A stretch of DNA of 64,000 nucleotides from Microbacterium sp. No. 7 (GCF_001314225.1 NZ_CP012699.1:1-64000); one strand, 5' to 3'. Shown: positions 23,434 through 32,460, counted from the stretch's first letter. Numbers and translations: made by a program. The notes: generated from the letters alone by a model not told the origin.

Positions 23434-23437
23434 TCAT
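23399..23437 (-). CDS. Trp-rich leader peptide of trpS
   Basis: A 12-codon reading frame, MNFNRSAWWWLR, with three consecutive TGG codons two codons before its last residue. It ends 89 bases before the trpS start, and its codons lie inside the alternative hairpins at 23385-23433. This is the standard design of ribosome-mediated attenuation: stalling at Trp codons when charged tRNA-Trp is scarce (or TrpRS is inhibited) favours read-through. A sequence-identical copy is at 27505-27543. Confidence 0.85.
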   Translation of the reverse strand: MNFNRSAWWWLR

Positions 23438-23598
23438 GAACGAGATACTACCGGGGCCCGGAACCAAGACCAGAAACCACAGGGTGGGTCCCGTTTAGAT
23501 TGCCGCCCTGGGCCCAGCTGAGGTTGACATTCTCACACCCGGAGGAGCAGACTGAGAAACGCAGAGAACTGAGAACACGCAGAGAATGGGAGTTGACC

Positions 23599-24633
23599 AT
23601 GAAGGCAGTCCAGTACCGCGAGATCGGCAAAGGTCCCGAGGTCGTCGAGATCGATACACCGGAGCCCGGGCCCGGGCAGATCCGACTCAAGGTCGCGGCA
23701 GCAGGGCTCTGCCACACCGATTGGTTCCTGATGGACCTCCCGGCTGAGCAGTACATCTACGGCCTACCGCTGACTCTCGGACACGAGGGCGCGGGGACGG
23801 TCGACAAGCTGGGCGAAGGGGTCGAGGGCATCGAGCTCGGCGGTTCATACGCGATCTACGGTCCGTGGGGGTGCGGACAGTGCCACGCGTGCTCCCAGGG
23901 GCGCGAGAACTATTGCCCGAACGCCTGGGCCCAGGGCATTGCCCCTCCCGGCCTGGGCGCCCCCGGTGCGATGGCCGAGTACGTGATCGTCGACGACGCA
24001 CGCCACCTGGTGCCGCTCGGCGATCTCGATCCGGTCGCGACCGTGTCTCTCACGGACGCCGGCCTGACGCCGTACCACGCGATCCGGTCAGCCGCAGCAA
24101 AGCTGTACCCCGGCGCGACCGCCGTCGTCATCGGCGCGGGCGGCCTCGGCCACGTCGCGATCCAGATCCTGCGGGCCGTCTCGTCGGCCACCGTGATCGT
24201 GGTGGACCTGAACGAGGACAAGCTCGCGCTCGCACGCGAAGTGGGTGCCCACCACACCGTGATCTCGGGCCCTGACACGGTCGCCGAGATCAAGCGGCTG
24301 ACGGGAGAGGCGGGCGCCGAGACCGTCTTCGACTTCGTCGGGGTGCAGCAGACGATCGACACCGCGCGCGCCGTGGTGGCGATGGATGGCTTCGTGCACA
24401 TTGTCGGGATCGGTGGCGGCACGATGCAGATCGGGTACTTCGCCACCCCGTTCGGTGCGGCGGTTCGTGCACCGTACTGGGGATCGCGCAGTGAGTTGAT
24501 CGAGGTACTCGATCTCGCCCGCGCGGGCGATGTCGAGGTGCACGTCGAGCGGTACGGCATCGACGACGCCGTCGAGGCGTACGCGAAGCTGCACGCGGGA
24601 ACCGTGCGCGGCCGAGCCGTCGTCGTCCCCTGA
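23599..24633 (+). CDS. zinc-dependent alcohol dehydrogenase
   Basis: A 344-residue medium-chain dehydrogenase. Catalytic zinc ligands C (AGLCHTDW, ~39) and H/E (LGHEGAGTV, ~63); structural zinc cluster CGQCHACSQGRENYC (~92-106); NAD(P)-binding GAGGLGHVA (~175). It oxidises alcohols or reduces aldehydes; substrate unknown. The adjacent divergent HxlR regulator and quinone/azo-type reductase suggest an electrophile or aldehyde detoxification set (24.6-25.8 kb), as in yeast- or thiol-stress-responsive HxlR clusters (inference). It starts 63 bases after the IS21 right end and may have lost its native promoter. Confidence 0.9.
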   Translation: MKAVQYREIGKGPEVVEIDTPEPGPGQIRLKVAAAGLCHTDWFLMDLPAEQYIYGLPLTLGHEGAGTVDKLGEGVEGIELGGSYAIYGPWGCGQCHACSQGRENYCPNAWAQGIAPPGLGAPGAMAEYVIVDDARHLVPLGDLDPVATVSLTDAGLTPYHAIRSAAAKLYPGATAVVIGAGGLGHVAIQILRAVSSATVIVVDLNEDKLALAREVGAHHTVISGPDTVAEIKRLTGEAGAETVFDFVGVQQTIDTARAVVAMDGFVHIVGIGGGTMQIGYFATPFGAAVRAPYWGSRSELIEVLDLARAGDVEVHVERYGIDDAVEAYAKLHAGTVRGRAVVVP

Positions 24634-24704
24634 GCTAAACCGTCGCTCCGCCCTCGCCGACGCGGGGTGCGGAGCGACGGCGGCACTCGATCTCCGAGCC
24701 GCGC

Positions 24705-25052
24705 CTAGGCCGTGGGCTGCTCGGTGAGGTTGCCCGATGCCCATCGACCGAGCTGGTCGAGGATCGGCAGCAAGCGTTCGCCGCTGTCGCTCAGCGCGTA
24801 CGAAACGGCCGTCGGGGGACCGGGGGTGACGGTCCGCAGAACGAGTCCCGCCTCGGCGAGTCCGGCGAGGCGATCCGAGAGCACGGCGTCGCTGATGCCC
24901 GGAACCGCGCGCCGCAGGCCGCCGAACGTGGACGCGCCGCTGCCGAGCGCCGAGACGATCATCCCGTTCCATCTCTTGCCGAGCACCGAGAACGCCAGCG
25001 TCACGGCCGCGTCGCAGACCTCGCGCTCGTGCTCGTCGTCGGGGGGCGTCAT
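24705..25052 (-). CDS. HxlR-family transcriptional regulator
   Basis: A 115-residue winged-helix regulator with the family pattern: an N-terminal Cys (REVCDAAVTLAFSVLGKRW), then GALRR-type recognition (FGGLRRAVPGISDAVLSDRLAGLAEAGLV) and the wing (VSYALSDSGERLLPIL). HxlR proteins often sense electrophiles through that Cys. It is divergent from the reductase at 25130, with only 77 bases between, so it likely controls that gene and itself. Confidence 0.9.
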   Translation of the reverse strand: MTPPDDEHEREVCDAAVTLAFSVLGKRWNGMIVSALGSGASTFGGLRRAVPGISDAVLSDRLAGLAEAGLVLRTVTPGPPTAVSYALSDSGERLLPILDQLGRWASGNLTEQPTA

Positions 25053-25129
25053 GAATTCATCGTACGGGTGCTACAGTCTCCGGAGTCGCTATGTTTTACT
25101 TAGTTACTTCGGATTCCAGATAGGACACC

Positions 25130-25789
25130 ATGACCACGCTGTTCCGGCTCGACGCCAGCATCCTTCCCCCCACCTCCTCCAGCCGCGCGCTCGCCGATCT
25201 CGTCGAGGCCGAGTGGCTCTCGACGCACCCCACATCCGACGTCGTTCGACGCGACCTGTCCGCCGACCCGATTCCGGCGACCGCATGGGCGGATGCCGTC
25301 ACCTCCAACTTCACGCCCGCCGCGGATCACACCGACGGCCAGCGTGCAGCCCGTGCACTGGCAGCAGAGCTCGCCGACGAGATGATCGACGCCGACGCCC
25401 TGCTGTTCGCCGTTCCGCTCTACAACTACGGGGTGTCCCAGCACTTCAAGACCTGGTTCGACGTCGCCTACACCGATCCGCGCATCGACCCGCAGGGCAC
25501 CGCGCTCCGCGGTAAGCCCGCAACCCTCGTCACGGTGCTCGGTGGCAACTACGCCCCCGGAACGCCGAAGGAAGGGTGGGATCACTCGACCGCGTGGCTG
25601 CGTCGCGTTCTGGAGGATGTCTGGGGCCTCGACCTGCGGGTCGTGGAGCGTCCCTTCACGCTCGTCGGCGTGAACCCGGCCCTCGACGCGTTCGCCGATG
25701 TGGCCGCGGACCTGAAGCAGACGGCCGAGACCCACGCCGTCCGATCCGGTCGCGAAATCGCGGGACTCGCCGCCTCGGCCGCGAGCTGA
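25130..25789 (+). CDS. FMN-dependent NAD(P)H oxidoreductase (azoreductase-like)
   Basis: A 219-residue flavodoxin-fold reductase. Family signs: an early phosphate-binding region (LDASILPPTSSSRALADLV), the mid-chain LLFAVPLYNYGVSQHFKTWFD segment, and TLVTVLGGNYAPGTP before the C-terminal helices. It would reduce quinones, azo or nitro compounds with NAD(P)H. Divergent from the HxlR gene. Ends in a short hairpin region (25805-25842) with a run of T that probably terminates it. Confidence 0.88.
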   Translation: MTTLFRLDASILPPTSSSRALADLVEAEWLSTHPTSDVVRRDLSADPIPATAWADAVTSNFTPAADHTDGQRAARALAAELADEMIDADALLFAVPLYNYGVSQHFKTWFDVAYTDPRIDPQGTALRGKPATLVTVLGGNYAPGTPKEGWDHSTAWLRRVLEDVWGLDLRVVERPFTLVGVNPALDAFADVAADLKQTAETHAVRSGREIAGLAASAAS

Positions 25790-25960
25790 ATTCGGCACCA
25801 GAGGGCGCCCCGAGTCGAAACTGACTCGGGGCGCCCTTCTGTTTCCCTCCGCCTCGGGCTGAGCCGGCGGCCGAGGTCCGTTGATCGCCGCGCCGCGCAT
25901 AGCGCTGTGCGAGCTACTGCGCATTGCGTGGTAGCGTGCACTCGACAAGAGGGAGGTCCG

Positions 25961-26317
25961 ATGGATTCCACACAACTCCTCAAGGGCGTGCTCGACGCCG
26001 CCGTCCTCGCGGTCGTGCAACATGAGGACGGCTACGGATACGACATCGTCCGGCGCCTGCGCGATGCCGGCCTCGGCGACGTGGGGGACGCCTCGGTCTA
26101 TGGCACGCTTCGACGGCTATACGGGGCCGGGGCCCTGTCGAGCTACGTCGTGCCCTCGGACGGCGGACCGCATCGCAAGTACTACGCGATCAGTCCGCTG
26201 GGTCGAAACATGCTCGCGGAGCAGCAGCGCGACTGGATGGAGTTCGCAGGGGTCATGACGACTCTGCTGGAACCCCAACCGCGCCCCCGCAAGATCACGA
26301 AGATCGGAGAGAAGTGA
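25961..26317 (+). CDS. PadR-family transcriptional regulator
   Basis: A 118-residue winged-helix protein: LLKGVLDAAVLAVVQHEDGYGYDIVRRL, GTLRRLYGAGALSSY and GPHRKYYAISPLGRNML are the PadR core. Its stop overlaps the ATG of a truncated HAAS-type membrane gene, the usual PadR-HAAS arrangement for envelope-related operons. Confidence 0.9.
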   Translation: MDSTQLLKGVLDAAVLAVVQHEDGYGYDIVRRLRDAGLGDVGDASVYGTLRRLYGAGALSSYVVPSDGGPHRKYYAISPLGRNMLAEQQRDWMEFAGVMTTLLEPQPRPRKITKIGEK

Positions 26318-26739
26318 TGGACCAGACGACGACCGCTCCGGATGCCTCGATCGCCGCGTTCGCGGCGGCAGTGCGCGCATCTCTCGACGACCTTCCCACC
26401 GACGAGATCGACGAACTGGTCGAAGGGCTCGAATCCGACCTCCTCGACCAGGCGTCCGACAGCGGCGAAGACTTCGCGCTCAGGGACCCCGACGCATACG
26501 CGGCCGAGTTGCGTTCGGCGGCGGGCATCCCGCCGCGCTCGGAAGTTGCCGTTGATCGGCGCAAGCCTTCGGCTGTTGCGGCTGAGTGGGTCTCGACCCG
26601 CTGGCGCTCGGCCGTAGAGCGAGCGCGGCGCAACGCTGTGGCCTCCTGGGTCATCGATCTGCTTATCTCGCTCCGGCCGGTGTGGTGGTTGGCGCGCGGG
26701 TGGGCGATGTACGCGCTCGTGTCTCGTCCGGTGTCATAG
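26317..26739 (+). pseudogene. HAAS/DUF1700-type membrane gene, 3' truncated
   Basis: The first ~135 codons of the partner gene of PadR: a helical N-domain (PTDEIDELVEGLESDLLDQ ... YAAELRSAAGIP) typical of HAAS domains, then the beginning of a first membrane segment (WVIDLLISLRPVWWLARGW). The sequence joins the IS21 copy at 26720, and the last codons to a stop belong to that IS fragment. Function lost or altered. Confidence 0.75.
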
Positions 26740-27415
26740 ATAACGCGATCGCGTTCCCGTAGCTCTTCGACATCTTCCGACCGTCCAAGCCCGGAACCTC
26801 CGGCGTCGACGTGATCAACGCATCCGGAACCGGGAAGACATCCCCATAGCGCTCGTTGAACCGTCGAGCGATCACGCGAGTCATCTCCACATGCGGGAGG
26901 TTGTCCTTGCCGACGGGCACGAGATTGCCTTTGCAGAACAGAATGTCGGCCGCCTGGTGCACCGGATAGGTCAAGAGCAACCCGCTCAACGCGCGCCCGG
27001 ACGCCGCGAGTTCCGCTTTGACGGTCGGATTACGATGCAGTTCCGCCTCGGTGACCAAGCTCAGGAACGGCAGCATCAACTGATTCAGCGCCGGCACCGA
27101 CGAGTGGGTGAAAATGGTCGTCCGTTCCGGGTCGATGCCCGCGGCGAGATAGTCGAGCACAGCGCTATAGACGTTCTCGCGAACGTGAGCCATCGTGTCT
27201 CGGTCGGTGATGACCTGATAGTCCGCGAGCACGAGGAACATCTCGACGCCAGCCTGCTGGAGACGCACCCGTTCCCTGATGGTGCCAAAGTAGTGGCCCA
27301 GATGCAGCGGCCCAGTCGGCCGCTCACCCGTGAGGACTCGAAAGTGCTCGGGGTGCTCGGCCACGAGGACCGCGACCTCTGCCGAGCGTTGCGCGGTTGC
27401 GATGAAGGACTCCAT
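26720..27415 (-). pseudogene. truncated trpS copy
   Basis: Codes for the first ~232 residues of the same tryptophanyl-tRNA synthetase, including both signature motifs, then runs into unrelated DNA. The last ~114 residues (tRNA anticodon-binding part) are missing, so it should be inactive. It keeps the whole attenuator and leader peptide (27505-27543). Confidence 0.9.
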
Positions 27416-27504
27416 TTGTGTCTCCCGATGATTGGGAGCTACACGGAGTACTCGGGCCGTTCCACGAGCTGCCGTGCAGCCCGTGAACATACTTCAACCG
27501 GCTG

Positions 27505-27543
27505 CTATCGCAGCCACCACCAAGCGGAACGGTTGAAGTTCAT
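27505..27543 (-). CDS. second copy of the Trp leader peptide
   Basis: Same 12 codons as 23399-23437, upstream of the truncated trpS. Confidence 0.8.
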   Translation of the reverse strand: MNFNRSAWWWLR

Positions 27544-27707
27544 GAACGAGATACTACCGGGGCCCGGAACCAAGACCAGAAACCACAGGGTGGGTCCCGT
27601 TTAGATTGCCGCCCTGGGCCCAGCTGAGGTTGACATTCTCACGCGTGGCTGATGGCCGGCGATGTCCGGTTTTCGGTCATCGGCAACAGCAACGCGATCA
27701 CGTACAA

Positions 27708-29117
27708 GGCCACGTCCCGCTGAGTGGTGGTCTTTCGTTTCCACTCGATGATCAGCTGGTTGCAGTTTAGGCGGCCGTGATCTCGGGCAGCATCACCGCG
27801 TCCTCGACCGAGTTGGTGGCGGCGAGTTCGGCCATAGACGCTTCGGAGAAGTAGCGGCGGTCGCCGGCTTCCCATTCGTCGTGCTGCTCGATCAGAACGG
27901 CGCCGGTCAGGCGCAGCAGGCTGGCAGCGTTCGGGAACACTCCGACGACGTCGGTGCGACGTTTGATCTCCCGGTTCAGCCGTTCCAGCGGGTTCGTCGA
28001 CCAGATCTGCCGCCAATGCCGGGCTGGGAAGTGCTTGAACGCCAGCACGTCGGCTCGGGCATCGTGGAGCATCTCAGCCGCCTTGGGGTGAACGCGGTCG
28101 ATCATGCGTGCAACCTCATCGAACTGTGCATCAATGTGCTCAGCGTCGGGTTGGGCGAAGATCGTGCGGATGATCGAGGCGACCATCTCCTGCCGACCCT
28201 TGGGTAAGGCGGTGAGCACGTTGCGCATGAAGTGCACGCGACACCGCTGCCAACTGGCTCCCTGCAACACCACTGCGGCGGCTGCTTTCAAGCCAGCGTG
28301 TGCGTCGGAGATCACCAGCTTCACCCCGCCAAGGCCTCGGGCTTTCAGGGACCGTAAGAATGCTTTCCAGAACTCCTCGGTTTCGCTGTCGCCCACGTCG
28401 AAGCCGAGCACCTGACGGTGCCCGTCAGCGGTTATCCCGATCGCGACGACAACCGCTTGGGACACCACCCGACCGTCGATGCGAACCTTGCAGTAGGTGG
28501 CGTCCAGGAAGACGTAGGGGTAGGCGATCTGGGACAGGGAGCGGTCGCGGAATGCCGCAACCGTCGCGTCAAGGCCTTCGCAGATGCGCGACACCTCGGA
28601 CTTCGAGATGCCGGTGTCGGCGCCGAGCGCTTTGACCAGGTCGTCGACTTTGCGGGTGGACACGCCGTGCAGGTAGGCCTCCATCACGACGGCGAACAGC
28701 GCCTGATCAACCCGACGGCGCCTCTCCAACAGCGACGGGAAGAAACTGCCGGCCCGTAGCTTCGGGATTCGTAACTCCAGATCTCCCGCAGTGGTCGACA
28801 GGGTGCGCAGCCTCGCCCCGTTGCGGGTAGCGGTGCGCTCGACGGTGCGCTCGTAGGGTCCGGCACCGATCACCGACGCGGCTTCAGCGTCGATGAGTTC
28901 TTGGTAGAGCCGTTCGGTCATCTGACGGATCCGGTCGGTGGTGTCGGTGAGTTTCAGCTCGGCGAGCAGCTCGAGCAGGGCAGACTGATTGAGGGCCATC
29001 GTGCGATCTCCTGTCGTGAGTAACTTGGTCGTTCTCACTGACCATCGCACGGTGGCCCCCCACGTCAATGACACGACGCTCAAGACCGGAAAGTCCACCA
29101 CTCAACGGGACTCAGGC
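27708..29117 (-). mobile_element. IS256-family element A, 9-base target duplication
   Basis: Ends carry inverted repeats sharing GTCCCG(C/T)TGAGTGGTGG (27714-27730; reverse of 29095-29111). CACGTACAA flanks both sides (27699-27707 and 29118-29126), and removing the element restores an open methylase frame. Confidence 0.92.
27767..28999 (-). CDS. IS256-family transposase A
   Basis: A 410-residue Mutator/IS256-type transposase starting MALNQSALLELL. Family blocks: AYLHGVSTRKVDDLVKALG, YPYVFLDATYCKVR (catalytic D), LVISDAHAGL (catalytic D), WQRCRVHFMRN and WSTNPLERLNREIKRRT (E). Complete length. Related to, but clearly different from, the copy at 32716-33951. Confidence 0.95.
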   Translation of the reverse strand: MALNQSALLELLAELKLTDTTDRIRQMTERLYQELIDAEAASVIGAGPYERTVERTATRNGARLRTLSTTAGDLELRIPKLRAGSFFPSLLERRRRVDQALFAVVMEAYLHGVSTRKVDDLVKALGADTGISKSEVSRICEGLDATVAAFRDRSLSQIAYPYVFLDATYCKVRIDGRVVSQAVVVAIGITADGHRQVLGFDVGDSETEEFWKAFLRSLKARGLGGVKLVISDAHAGLKAAAAVVLQGASWQRCRVHFMRNVLTALPKGRQEMVASIIRTIFAQPDAEHIDAQFDEVARMIDRVHPKAAEMLHDARADVLAFKHFPARHWRQIWSTNPLERLNREIKRRTDVVGVFPNAASLLRLTGAVLIEQHDEWEAGDRRYFSEASMAELAATNSVEDAVMLPEITAA

Positions 29118-29630
29118 CACGTACAAGGAGGTCTACCCACTGATCCAGGACAACGATCTGTGGCTGGGTGTGACCCGCGACGGTAACGGCTCGATGTGGT
29201 TCCGGATCCCCGACGACGCACCGATCAAAGCCACCGGCCAGAAGGTCGAAGACGGGGTTCGCTATCAGACGGTCGGAAACTCGGCCTGGTTCACCAACAT
29301 CGACCACGGTCGACGTCACCAGCCGCTGCAGCTGATGTCCGAAGCGGAGAACATCCGGTACAGCAAGCACGCTCACGTCAAGGGCATCGGCTACGAGCGT
29401 TACGAGAATGAAGACGCGATTGAGGTTCCGCGGCTGGACGCCATCCCGAGCGACTACCCCGGGCTGATGGGTGTCCCGATCACCTTTCTGGGCAAGTACA
29501 ACCCCGAGCAGTTTGAGATCGTGCGCTTCCGTTATGGCAGAGACGGCAAAGATCTACGCCTGCCCGGGGGAAAGTCCCCCTACTTCCGCGTTCTCGTTCG
29601 CCACCGCGCACCCCAGATCAGAGAGACAGC

Positions 29631-30818
29631 ATGAAGACCGAGCTGAAGTTCATCAAGATCAGCGACCTCGTCGCAGGTTTTCAGTACAGCGAGCTCGATG
29701 CGAAGGGTCTCTACGGCCTGTCGGGCACGCTGACGATTCAGCCGGAGTATCAGCGACACTTCGTGTACGGGAACACCCCGCGCGAGGGCGCCGTCATCGA
29801 CTCGCTGCTGAAGGAGTACCCGATCGGACTGATCTACTTCACCGATGTGACCGCGGGCTTCAACGACGGCAAGCAGCATCTCGAGGTGCTCGACGGCCAG
29901 CAGCGCATCACCTCGATCGGTCGCTTCGTGACGAACAAGTTCGCGGTAAAGGTCGGTGGCCGCGAGCGGTACTTCTCGTCGCTGTCGGACACCGAGAAGG
30001 AACTGATCATGGACCGCGAGCTGCTGGTCTACGTGTGCGAGGGCACCGAGCCCGAGATAAAGGCCTGGTTCCAGACAATCAACACCGCAGGCGTCGAGCT
30101 GACCCGGCAGGAGCTGCGCAACGCCGCATACTCCGGTCCGTTCGTTACGCTCGCCAAGGCTGAGTTCTCGAACGCGCGGAACGCGCTGCAGCAGAAGTGG
30201 GCGAGCTTCGTCAAGGGCGACCCGCTCCGCCAGGAGGTCCTCGAGGTCGCGCTCAAGTGGGTCGCCGCATCCAAGGCCCAGGAGATCGACGACTATATGT
30301 CGCTGCATCGGCACGACACGACGATCGACGAGCTGCAGGCCTACTTCACAACGGTCATCGAGTGGGTCGAGACGACGTTCGGGGGGCGCACCGACTCAGA
30401 GATGAGAGGGCTGGCGTGGGCTGATTTGTACGAGCGCTTCGGCAACAACCCCTACAACGGTCGCGTCGTGAGCGCGCGCGTGGGCGAGCTGCTCAGCAGC
30501 GGTGCCGTGCATGACCGAAAGGGGGTGTACGAGTACGTCCTCGGCGGCGAGACGCAGCCGCGCTTGCTCAACATCCGCCTGTTCGAAGACAAGGACAAGA
30601 AGGTCAAGTACGCACAGCAGACGGCGGCGGCGGAGGCGGCCGGCACCTCCAACTGCCCGGCGTGCGTGTTCGCGGGCGACGCCAACGCGACGAAGATCTG
30701 GTCGCTGAAGGAGATGGACGCTGACCACGTCACGGCCTGGTCGAAGGGCGGGGCGACGGACATCAGCAATCTGACGATGCTGTGCACGACGCACAATCGT
30801 CAGAAGGGCAACCGCTAG
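29631..30818 (+). CDS. DUF262-HNH endonuclease
   Basis: A 395-residue protein: N-terminal DUF262 (ParB-like NTPase/nuclease fold) with EYQRHFVYG (~44) and the signature LDGQQRITS (~87-95), and a C-terminal HNH domain (CPAC ... [31 protein letters not shown]). Proteins of this build act as restriction enzymes, either modification-dependent like GmrSD or paired with a methylase. Here the neighbouring EcoRI-type methylase is broken but this gene is full length; its ATG overlaps the methylase stop. Confidence 0.88.
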   Translation: MKTELKFIKISDLVAGFQYSELDAKGLYGLSGTLTIQPEYQRHFVYGNTPREGAVIDSLLKEYPIGLIYFTDVTAGFNDGKQHLEVLDGQQRITSIGRFVTNKFAVKVGGRERYFSSLSDTEKELIMDRELLVYVCEGTEPEIKAWFQTINTAGVELTRQELRNAAYSGPFVTLAKAEFSNARNALQQKWASFVKGDPLRQEVLEVALKWVAASKAQEIDDYMSLHRHDTTIDELQAYFTTVIEWVETTFGGRTDSEMRGLAWADLYERFGNNPYNGRVVSARVGELLSSGAVHDRKGVYEYVLGGETQPRLLNIRLFEDKDKKVKYAQQTAAAEAAGTSNCPACVFAGDANATKIWSLKEMDADHVTAWSKGGATDISNLTMLCTTHNRQKGNR

Positions 30819-30910
30819 AACGGCACGCTGAGGCATCCAGCGGTTCGCCATCACTGCCGGCGCCGGCCAACCGCGCTCCTTCGACAGATCGAGCGACCTA
30901 AGCTCTGAGC

Positions 30911-31075
30911 ATGTTCGACGGCAACGATGATGTGTCCCACGCTCGTCGTCGACGATTTGAGAGGGAACACCTCTCGCTGGACGTGCCGAACTGTCCTGGG
31001 TGTCTCCACCCCATGATCCCCGCCACTGATGGCAGCGAGTGGGTGTGTGAGTGCTCGGCTTGTGTGGGCCGATAA
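30911..31075 (+). CDS. small zinc-ribbon protein
   Basis: A 54-residue protein, MFDGNDDVSH at the start, with CPGC at residues 28-31 and CECSAC at 46-51: four Cys spaced as a zinc ribbon. It follows the DUF262-HNH gene and precedes a transposon-end fragment. No ribosome site is obvious, so translation is not certain; function unknown. Confidence 0.5.
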   Translation: MFDGNDDVSHARRRRFEREHLSLDVPNCPGCLHPMIPATDGSEWVCECSACVGR

Positions 31076-31115
31076 CGATCGATTTCGGGACGAGTGCCAA
31101 CCCCGGCCCGTCGAC

Positions 31116-31275
31116 TGTGAAGTTCGGCGCTCTTCGGCGGTGTTCTGTGATCGTCCGGTGTCGCTAGTTTCCGATGACGAGGATGCTGGCGGCGGCTTCG
31201 ACGACGTCGTCGGTGATGGTGTCGAGCTGGTTGATCCTGAGTACCCGGTTGATCTGGGGGAAGAGTCGCTCGAGA
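31116..31275 (-). mobile_element. right-end fragment of the Tn552-like transposon, reversed
   Basis: 160 bases that match, in reverse, the right end of the transposon at 35649-41265, from its tip (TGTGAAGTTCGGCGC) through the stop and last ~37 codons of its ATPase gene. The match ends at GCTCGAG (31275), where a bifunctional-nuclease gene fragment begins. A scar of a second copy or an inversion. Confidence 0.85.
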
Positions 31276-31565
31276 CGGTCGGCGCCGAGGTCGAGCGGGT
31301 GGAGGTGACGAAGATCGAAGGCGGCACCTTCTACGCCGAGATCACCCTGCAGACCCAGTACGGCCGCCGCGTCCTCGACGCCCGGCCCTCCGACTCCATC
31401 GCGCTCGCCGCCCGCGTCGACGCGCCGATCTGGGTGGCGGACGAGGTGCTCGCCGAGGCGGGCATCGCCGACGAGACGGAAGGCTCGCACGAGGACGAGG
31501 AGGCGAAGCTCGCCGAGTTCAAGCGATTCCTGGAGGAGGTCGACCCGGAGGACTTCCAGGGGTAG
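31276..31565 (+). pseudogene. bifunctional nuclease (DUF151) gene, 5' truncated
   Basis: About 96 codons of the C-terminal part of the bifunctional nuclease family: VTKIEGGTFYAEITLQ, then VLDARPSDSIALAARVDAPIWVADEVL, and an acidic tail. The N-terminal ~half is missing at the junction with the transposon end. This is normally a chromosomal housekeeping-type gene in actinobacteria, so the segment 31276-32585 was probably captured from a chromosome. Confidence 0.85.
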
Positions 31566-31579
31566 TCGTCCGGTCGCGT

Positions 31580-31655
31580 GAGCCCGTCGAAGGGCCGCGC
31601 ACGGTCCCTGAGCCTGTCGAAGGGCCGCGCACGGTCCCCGAGCCCGTCGAAGGGC
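31580..31655 (+). repeat. three tandem REP-like units
   Basis: Three copies of AGCC(C/T)GTCGAAGGGC at a 30-base spacing (31581, 31611, 31641) joined by CGCGCACGGTCCC. This sequence resembles the abundant extragenic palindrome of many high-GC chromosomes and supports a chromosomal origin of the segment. Confidence 0.75.
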
Positions 31656-31707
31656 ACCGAGCCCGGCGCCTGGGAGCGGACTCGGTGACCGCCTGGATCC
31701 GCTCGCG

Positions 31708-32460
31708 TTACTGCGCGGTGTAGCCGCCGTCCACGGTGTGCTGCGTGCCGGTGATGAACGACGACCGGTCGGACAGCAGGAACAGCACCAGCTCCGCGAC
31801 CTCCTCCGCCTTCCCGAGACGGCCGATGGGGTGCTTCGCGACCAGCCCGTTGTACCACTCCTCGGAGAGGTTCCCGAGCAGGGGCGTGTCGATGTAGCCG
31901 GGATGCACCGAGTTGATGCGGATTCCCTGCGGCGCGTACCCGAGCGCTGCGGCCTTCGTCATTCCGGTGACTCCGTGCTTGGCTGCGACGTACGGGACGG
32001 CCCCCGTGACGCCGACGAGCCCGAGGATGGAGGAGGTGTTCACGATGGAGCCACCCCCGGCCTTCAGCATCGCCGGGATCTCGTAGTACATGCCGTAGTA
32101 GACGGAGTCGAGGTTGATCGCCATCAGCTTTCGGTATCCCTCGAGGTCCGTCTCGTGTAGCGGGCCGAGCGGGCCGACGATGCCGGCGTTGTTGAACGCG
32201 AGGTGCAGCCCGCCGAACTGCTCGACCGCCGCGTCGACCGCCGCCTTCATCCGGTCCGCGTCGGTCACGTCCGCCGCGAAGCCGGCCGCCTTGCCGCCGG
32301 CGTTCCCGATCTCCCCCGCGACCCGGTTCGCGCCCTCCTCGTTCAGGTCGACGACCAGCACGGACGCACCCTGCTGTGCCAGCATCCGGGCCACCACCTC
32401 ACCGATGCCGGACGCTCCTCCGGTGACCAGCGCGACCTTGCCCGCGAACTCTTCTGCCAT
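31708..32460 (-). CDS. SDR-family oxidoreductase
   Basis: A 250-residue short-chain dehydrogenase: nucleotide-binding TGGASGIG (residues 14-21), NNAG (~91-94), catalytic Ser (NTSS), YxxxK (YVAAKHG, ~160-164) and the C-terminal DGGYTAQ. A hydrophobic-substrate NAD(P)-dependent reductase of unknown specificity. Complete, with a ribosome site (GGAGGAGAACG) before the ATG. Part of the captured chromosomal-looking segment. Confidence 0.92.
   Translation of the reverse strand: MAEEFAGKVALVTGGASGIGEVVARMLAQQGASVLVVDLNEEGANRVAGEIGNAGGKAAGFAADVTDADRMKAAVDAAVEQFGGLHLAFNNAGIVGPLGPLHETDLEGYRKLMAINLDSVYYGMYYEIPAMLKAGGGSIVNTSSILGLVGVTGAVPYVAAKHGVTGMTKAAALGYAPQGIRINSVHPGYIDTPLLGNLSEEWYNGLVAKHPIGRLGKAEEVAELVLFLLSDRSSFITGTQHTVDGGYTAQ

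Larger units (their letters stand above)
19625..23535 (+). mobile_element. IS21-family element with a trpS cargo gene
   Basis: A 3.9-kb element with istA, istB and, in the opposite direction, a tryptophanyl-tRNA synthetase gene. Left tip TGACTATGGCA and right tip (reverse complement) TGAGAATGTCA are related. The right boundary is set by a second copy of the right 922 bases (26720-27641), after which the two sequences diverge. The flanks (CGTC on the left, CACC on the right) are not a target duplication, so one side has been rearranged. A tRNA-synthetase cargo is unusual for this family. Confidence 0.85.
26720..27641 (-). mobile_element. 922-base right-end copy of the IS21-trpS element
   Basis: Matches 22614-23535 at a constant offset of 4106 bases without any gap, and I found no mismatch in the stretches compared. 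It contains the trpS start region, the leader peptide and the IS right end, but no istA/istB. It truncates the gene on its left and abuts a methylase fragment on its right. Confidence 0.9.
27642..29634 (+). pseudogene. EcoRI-type adenine methyltransferase, broken
   Basis: Left fragment (27642-27707) reads VIGNSNAITYK in frame; right fragment (29127-29634) continues EVYPLIQDNDLWLG and later [20 protein letters not shown], which is the C-terminal part of EcoRI-family adenine methyltransferases. The two are separated only by an IS256-family insertion with a 9-base duplication. The N-terminal ~half is missing because the IS21 copy ends at 27641. It sits directly before an intact DUF262-HNH nuclease gene, the usual partner. 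Confidence 0.8.

Noticed and set aside
19625..23539. A target duplication flanking the IS21 element
   Set aside because: Left flank CGTC and right flank CACC differ, so no duplication can be claimed at this copy.
23484..23604. Rightward open frame from 23500 as a longer alcohol dehydrogenase
   Set aside because: The added N-terminus lies in the IS end and its flank; the family starts at MKAVQYR (23599).
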